From: Spirochaetales bacterium | GTDB taxonomy: Bacteria; Spirochaetota; Spirochaetia; DSM-27196; SLST01 | Assembly: GCA_028284845.1 (NCBI GenBank) | Contig: JANQQY010000493.1 | Location: forward strand, 1 to 9,622 | Reading direction: 5' to 3' | Length of the DNA: 9,622 nt | Shown: one piece after another, positions 6,334-9,622 of the stretch | Position numbering within the stretch: the first letter of the stretch is position 1 | Layout of the letters: each line of letters begins with the position of its first letter | The notes under the pieces: model-generated | Told to the model about the DNA's origin: nothing | Database searches by the model: none | The model's input: only the letters and a program-made list of their open reading frames with translations | Program-made: the position numbers and the translations under genes

Positions 6334-7899
6334 TCAGTAGATGCCAACCCGCTCCGGAAGAGGATCAACGGTCAGGGCCATCCTGTCCGTCATCAGCTTC
6401 AGAAGATCGGCCTTTGTGGCGACCATCGTCTCTTCGTTCCAAAGATTTGTGAGTTCGCTCGGATCCGCGCTCATGTCGTACAACTCCCCGAGTTCCTGAC
6501 CGTGAAAGGTAACGAGCTTATGCGCGTGCGTTCGCACCATGGTGCAAAACTGCTGCGGTGAGTTTGGATTCGAGTTGTAATACTCGCAGTAGACACTCTC
6601 CCGATGCTCAGTCGCGACTCCAGTGAGCACAGACCAGAGGCTTTTTGCTTGCATCCCCGGTTCGCGAGAGATCCCCGCAGCGTCGAGTAGTGTTGGCGCA
6701 AGGTCCGCGAGTTCGACCATCGTGTCGCTCGTTACTCCTTCCGAAATCGATCCAGGCAACGAGACGATCAGGGGAACGCGGATCGCGGAGTCGTAGAGGA
6801 AGGGACCCTTCACGTAGAGCTGATGATCTCCCAGCATTTCCCCGTGATCACTCGTGAAAATGACGAGCGTGTTCTCACGCTCCCCGCTCTGGTCGAGTGC
6901 GTCAATGAGGCGCCCCACCTGAGTATCAATGTGATCGCACATCGCCCAGTAGCCGGCGCGACAGAGTCGGTGGTCCTCGGCCGTCATCTCGCTCCAGTTA
7001 AATCGACCGCTCCGCGAGAACTGCGCCTGAAACGGAGGCTTACTGTCCAACTCGCCTTCTGTGGAGTCCGGTAGTGGTATGGAGTCGATCGTGTTCAGGT
7101 AACGTTCCAGGTAATCAACCGGGGGATCGATGGTGAAGTGGGGATCAAAGATGTTAACCGAGAAGAGCCAGGGATACTCCTGCTCGCTGTGTGCATGCAG
7201 AAAGTCGATCGCTTTCTCGACGCAGAACGTAGCCTGATGGTAGTCACTTGACTGCCCCTCAAAGACGTAGTTCGAGCCGCGGAACGGTGTGAGTTCGACA
7301 TCTTGACCGCGCTCCGCAAGCCATTGGGTGTACGCGCTCGCGGGGAGTTTGCCGGACGGTGCGTGATCCCAGTAGAACGCCGTGTCTGTATATCCGTCGT
7401 TTATTCTGCGCTCCGATCCCTGGAAGATCTGATTCCCGCGCTTCTGATTGGGTGCAGGCCACCGGGACGGATTCCGTCCGAACTGCTCGATCCGTCGATC
7501 ACACGCACTCAGATGAAGCTTCCCGCTCAGACCGCAGAGGTATCCCTCTTCCGCGAGGCGGGTAGTAACCAGGCGTTCGCTCTCCGGAATGTCCTGTCCG
7601 TTCTGCCGTAGCCCGGTCGTCACAGGGTACCTGCCGGTCATGAAACTTCCCCGGCTGGGCGTACAGAGGGGATTCTGGGCGTAGCAATGGGAGAACCGCA
7701 TACCACGCGCGGCAAGTCGGTCGATGTTTGGCGAGGCGACGAAGGGATTGCCGTAACACCCCAGTGTGTCCCAGCGTTGAGAGTCGGTGCAAATCCAGAG
7801 AATGTTCCGACGCTTCGTCTCTTGATCAGCGGCCATTGCGTCAATGATATTGCCGTTCTGTAAATCCTGCAAGTTTTCCGGTAGATTTGCGGAGTTCAT
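6334..7899 (-). CDS. Sulfatase, formylglycine-dependent (S1 family), no signal peptide
   Basis: This 521-residue protein is a type I sulfatase that should hydrolyse a sulfate ester, here probably on a sugar. Cys79 in CTPSRGSFMTGR is the residue converted to formylglycine, so a maturation enzyme must be encoded elsewhere. Other active-site elements are Asp39 (ICTDSQRWDTLGCYGN), Lys127 and His129 (GLSGKLHLS), FDPH at 252-255, Asp351-His352 (SDHGEMLGDH) and Lys364. The residue after Asp39 is Ser, where Asp or Gln is usual as a metal ligand. A conserved C-terminal subdomain ends with ELYDMSADPSELTNLW. No signal peptide is present: the first 30 residues are polar. The ATG at 7899 has only a weak AAGAAA upstream; Met22 (7836) is an alternative with no better site. 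It is the first gene of the minus-strand operon and divergent from the binding protein. Confidence 0.9.
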   Translation of the reverse strand: MNSANLPENLQDLQNGNIIDAMAADQETKRRNILWICTDSQRWDTLGCYGNPFVASPNIDRLAARGMRFSHCYAQNPLCTPSRGSFMTGRYPVTTGLRQNGQDIPESERLVTTRLAEEGYLCGLSGKLHLSACDRRIEQFGRNPSRWPAPNQKRGNQIFQGSERRINDGYTDTAFYWDHAPSGKLPASAYTQWLAERGQDVELTPFRGSNYVFEGQSSDYHQATFCVEKAIDFLHAHSEQEYPWLFSVNIFDPHFTIDPPVDYLERYLNTIDSIPLPDSTEGELDSKPPFQAQFSRSGRFNWSEMTAEDHRLCRAGYWAMCDHIDTQVGRLIDALDQSGERENTLVIFTSDHGEMLGDHQLYVKGPFLYDSAIRVPLIVSLPGSISEGVTSDTMVELADLAPTLLDAAGISREPGMQAKSLWSVLTGVATEHRESVYCEYYNSNPNSPQQFCTMVRTHAHKLVTFHGQELGELYDMSADPSELTNLWNEETMVATKADLLKLMTDRMALTVDPLPERVGIY

Positions 7900-7909
7900 G
7901 ACATTTTTC

Positions 7910-7939
7910 TTGACAGTTTTCAGCGCGCAACCGTAGACT
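7910..7939 (+). promoter_or_regulatory. Sigma-70-type promoter for the solute-binding protein gene
   Basis: A perfect -35 box TTGACA (7910-7915) is followed after 18 bp by TAGACT (7934-7939), 4 of 6 matches to TATAAT. Transcription would start near 7946, giving a leader of about 27 nt with the strong ribosome binding site inside it. It lies in the 73-bp region divergent to the sulfatase, so regulators bound here could affect both directions. Confidence 0.55.
7911..7922. promoter_or_regulatory. Possible LacI-type operator, imperfect dyad over the -35
   Basis: TGACAGTTTTCA is symmetric at 8 of 12 positions (TGA-A and T-TCA arms), resembling the outer parts of LacI/GalR operators, but it lacks the usual central CG. 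It overlaps the TTGACA box, where a repressor would block polymerase. This is a weak match, considered because a LacI-family gene lies in the adjacent operon. Confidence 0.25.
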
Positions 7940-7948
7940 TACTCTACG
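7932..7948. promoter_or_regulatory. Perfect inverted repeat over the -10 and start site, candidate operator
   Basis: CGTAGA (7932-7937) and TCTACG (7943-7948) are exact reverse complements separated by CTTAC. The element covers the -10-like TAGACT and the expected start site of the binding-protein promoter. Such a position is typical of a repressor site. The arms do not look like a canonical LacI half-site, so the binding protein may be the local repressor or another regulator. A short RNA hairpin is a less likely alternative. Confidence 0.4.
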
Positions 7949-7958
7949 ATTCTTCACC

Positions 7959-7965
7959 GAGGAGG
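7959..7965 (+). promoter_or_regulatory. Ribosome binding site fixing a GTG start
   Basis: GAGGAGG lies 7 nt before the GTG at 7973. It is a near-perfect Shine-Dalgarno and, together with the signal peptide that begins right after it, decides GTG as the start of the solute-binding protein. Confidence 0.7.
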
Positions 7966-7972
7966 TTTAGCC

Positions 7973-9622
7973 GTGAAGAGATTTCTACCCATTCTGCTTA
8001 TCCTCGTGGTCGCCACTCTTGCATTTGCCGGTGGCGAGGGCGAGGCAGAGGGACCGGCGAGTATTTCGACCGGACCGCTGGAGCCGTACGATCCGCCGTT
8101 GACTATCACAACATGGCGTCGTGAGGACAACCGTACCTACCCGGACGGTCAGAGTCTCACCGACAACATCTGGACTCGTGCGATCGCAGATGAGCTCGGC
8201 ATCAACTTCGAGTACGTCTGGACATCACCGAGCAGCGAGATGAACGCGAAGATCAACACCAGCCTTGCGGCAGGTGACCTTCCCGACATCATGAACAAGC
8301 TCAATCTTGAGCAGTACGTGAACCTCGCGCGAGTTGGTCGGCTCACCGAAATGACCAGCATCATCGACGAGTACGACGTTGGCGCGGTCAACCGGTATCT
8401 CGATTTTGGCACGGGCGTTACCCGCGACATGCTTACGATCAACGGCGAACTCTTTGGTTGGGGTCGCGGACCGCAGGTCATGAATGTGAAGATGTTCGCA
8501 GCGCGCGGCGACTGGATGGAAGCGGTTGGATACTCAGAACTCCCGCAGGACGTGGATGAGATCATTGAGTTCCTCTATGCGCTAAGCGAGAACGATCCTG
8601 ACGGAAATGGTCAAGACGACACCTACGGGCTCGGCGCATCCGCCGGCGGTGGCGCGGCCGGTTTTATGGGCGCAGGAATGCCGCTTGAACCGTTCTTCGC
8701 GATGTATCAGTCGTACCCCCTGATCTGGGTAGAGGACGGCGGTCAACTCGTGTACGGATCGGTGATGCCTGAAACAAAGGAAGCTCTTGAGGTGCTCGCA
8801 CAACTGCATGCCGACGGCGTGATGAGCCCAGAGTGGCCGGTACTCGGTGCGTGGACTGAAGCTCCGGACGAGATCGCCCAGGAGAAGGTAGGGGCAGCGT
8901 TTACTCAGCAGTGGTGGCATAACTGGGGTGGCGTGACTCAGTCGGTGAACAACAACCCGGGCATGGAGTGGCAGCACACCTTCCCGAACGACGTTTCCGG
9001 AAACCCCTACAACGTTCCTATCACTGCGCAGGTTACCGACATCAACGTCGTCAATAGCGACTTCGCGAACCCTGAGGCACTCGTGAAGATCTACAACCTT
9101 CACTACATGAAGACCACGAACGAAGAGACCGCTGACGGCGACTTCCACACGCTCCGTCTCTCGGACGACACGAGCATCTCAACCTTCTTCTACTGGGCCG
9201 ACTTCTTCGCCTCGCATGATGTGGATAAGAACCCGATCCTCGCGAACCAAGTAACGGAAGCCCTGCAGACCGGGGATCCTTCGTCGCTTGGCCCCGAGGC
9301 ACTTGGATACTACACCGGCGCGACCATCTACCTTGAAGGACGCGGCGGAACTCAGGGCAACGACTCCGGTTACGGCAACTACCGCACCTTCGGTCCCGGT
9401 GGTTCGAACGAACTGGCCTGGTTCATGCTTGAAAACGAGGGATTCATCCTGGATGCGTTCCAGAGCTTCCCAACTCCCGCCCAGGCAACCTTTGCCGGCG
9501 ACCTTCGCAGCACTCGAAATGAGCTGTTCGTGCAGATGATCGTTGGTGAGCTTGACATCGATGAAGGCTGGAACCAGTGGCTCGCCTACTGGGAGAACAA
9601 CGGCGGCGGCGAATGGACCGAA
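7973..9622 (+). CDS. Sugar ABC transporter solute-binding protein (LplA/YtcQ type), cut by the right edge
   Basis: The frame is open for 550 codons from GTG to the window edge with no stop; family members are of roughly this length, so few residues are likely missing. The protein starts MKRFLPILLILVVATLAFAG, a clear signal peptide with cleavage likely after AFA (residue 19). It is followed by the acidic linker GGEGEAEGP instead of a lipobox cysteine, suggesting a free periplasmic protein. Family marks are SLAAGDLPDIM (97-107), ELFGWGRGP (159-167), the segment DWMEAVGYSELPQDVDEIIEF and the EF-hand-like loop DPDGNGQDDTYGL (208-220) typical of LplA/YtcQ binding proteins. These deliver oligosaccharides to two permeases; the related Bacillus YtcQ system handles rhamnogalacturonan fragments. 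Permease genes are expected downstream. The ligand is inferred from the divergent rhamnosidase and sulfatase genes. Confidence 0.9.
   Translation, partial: MKRFLPILLILVVATLAFAGGEGEAEGPASISTGPLEPYDPPLTITTWRREDNRTYPDGQSLTDNIWTRAIADELGINFEYVWTSPSSEMNAKINTSLAAGDLPDIMNKLNLEQYVNLARVGRLTEMTSIIDEYDVGAVNRYLDFGTGVTRDMLTINGELFGWGRGPQVMNVKMFAARGDWMEAVGYSELPQDVDEIIEFLYALSENDPDGNGQDDTYGLGASAGGGAAGFMGAGMPLEPFFAMYQSYPLIWVEDGGQLVYGSVMPETKEALEVLAQLHADGVMSPEWPVLGAWTEAPDEIAQEKVGAAFTQQWWHNWGGVTQSVNNNPGMEWQHTFPNDVSGNPYNVPITAQVTDINVVNSDFANPEALVKIYNLHYMKTTNEETADGDFHTLRLSDDTSISTFFYWADFFASHDVDKNPILANQVTEALQTGDPSSLGPEALGYYTGATIYLEGRGGTQGNDSGYGNYRTFGPGGSNELAWFMLENEGFILDAFQSFPTPAQATFAGDLRSTRNELFVQMIVGELDIDEGWNQWLAYWENNGGGEWTE

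Noticed and set aside
8582..9148. 188-codon minus-strand open frame inside the solute-binding protein gene
   Set aside because: The plus-strand frame has a signal peptide, a strong ribosome binding site and family motifs throughout. The antisense protein has low-complexity Arg/Val/His composition and no motif.

Overview
The window looks like moderately GC-rich bacterial chromosomal DNA, most plausibly from a free-living spirochaete. The main taxonomic hint is the solute-binding protein at the right edge. Its signal peptide ends in AFA and is followed directly by a Gly/Glu-rich stretch (GGEGEAEG) with no lipobox cysteine, a style I associate with spirochaete binding proteins. This assignment is an inference from protein style; no rRNA or marker gene is present.

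Left part (1-1620). The start of an exported protein gene runs off the left edge on the minus strand. Divergent from it is a 266-codon exported protein with a beta-propeller look (318-1118, plus). Converging on that is a short minus-strand gene (1163-1615) with a carboxypeptidase-regulatory-like beta-sandwich and a TPR-like C-terminus. The short gene appears to be the surviving 3' part of a longer lipoprotein-like gene: the same frame continues upstream, through an in-frame TAG, into codons reading C-A-T-G-P-F-A-D-P-C. A perfect 7-bp hairpin lies where the two genes converge.

Main part (1781-9622). This is a carbohydrate-utilisation locus. Four minus-strand genes, in transcription order, are a sulfatase (7899-6334), a LacI-family repressor (6307-5270), a GH78 alpha-L-rhamnosidase (5245-2795) and an aldo/keto reductase (2728-1781). 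The first three are separated by about 25 bp and the last by 66 bp, so they are probably one operon. Divergent from them is a sugar ABC-transporter solute-binding protein of the LplA/YtcQ type, GTG-started at 7973 and cut by the right edge after 550 codons. Its permease genes would be expected just beyond the window. The 73-bp divergent intergenic region holds a sigma-70-like promoter, a perfect 6-bp-arm inverted repeat over the -10 and a second, imperfect dyad over the -35.

How it fits together (inference). The binding protein delivers a sulfated rhamnose-containing oligosaccharide. The sulfatase and rhamnosidase both lack signal peptides, so they would desulfate it and release rhamnose inside the cell. 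The reductase would act on a released or derived carbonyl sugar, and the LacI protein would gate both directions. Sulfated rhamnose occurs in algal ulvan, which is a reasonable but unproven candidate substrate. I found no insertion sequences, CRISPR arrays, tRNAs or rRNAs. No intergenic gap exceeds 300 bp.
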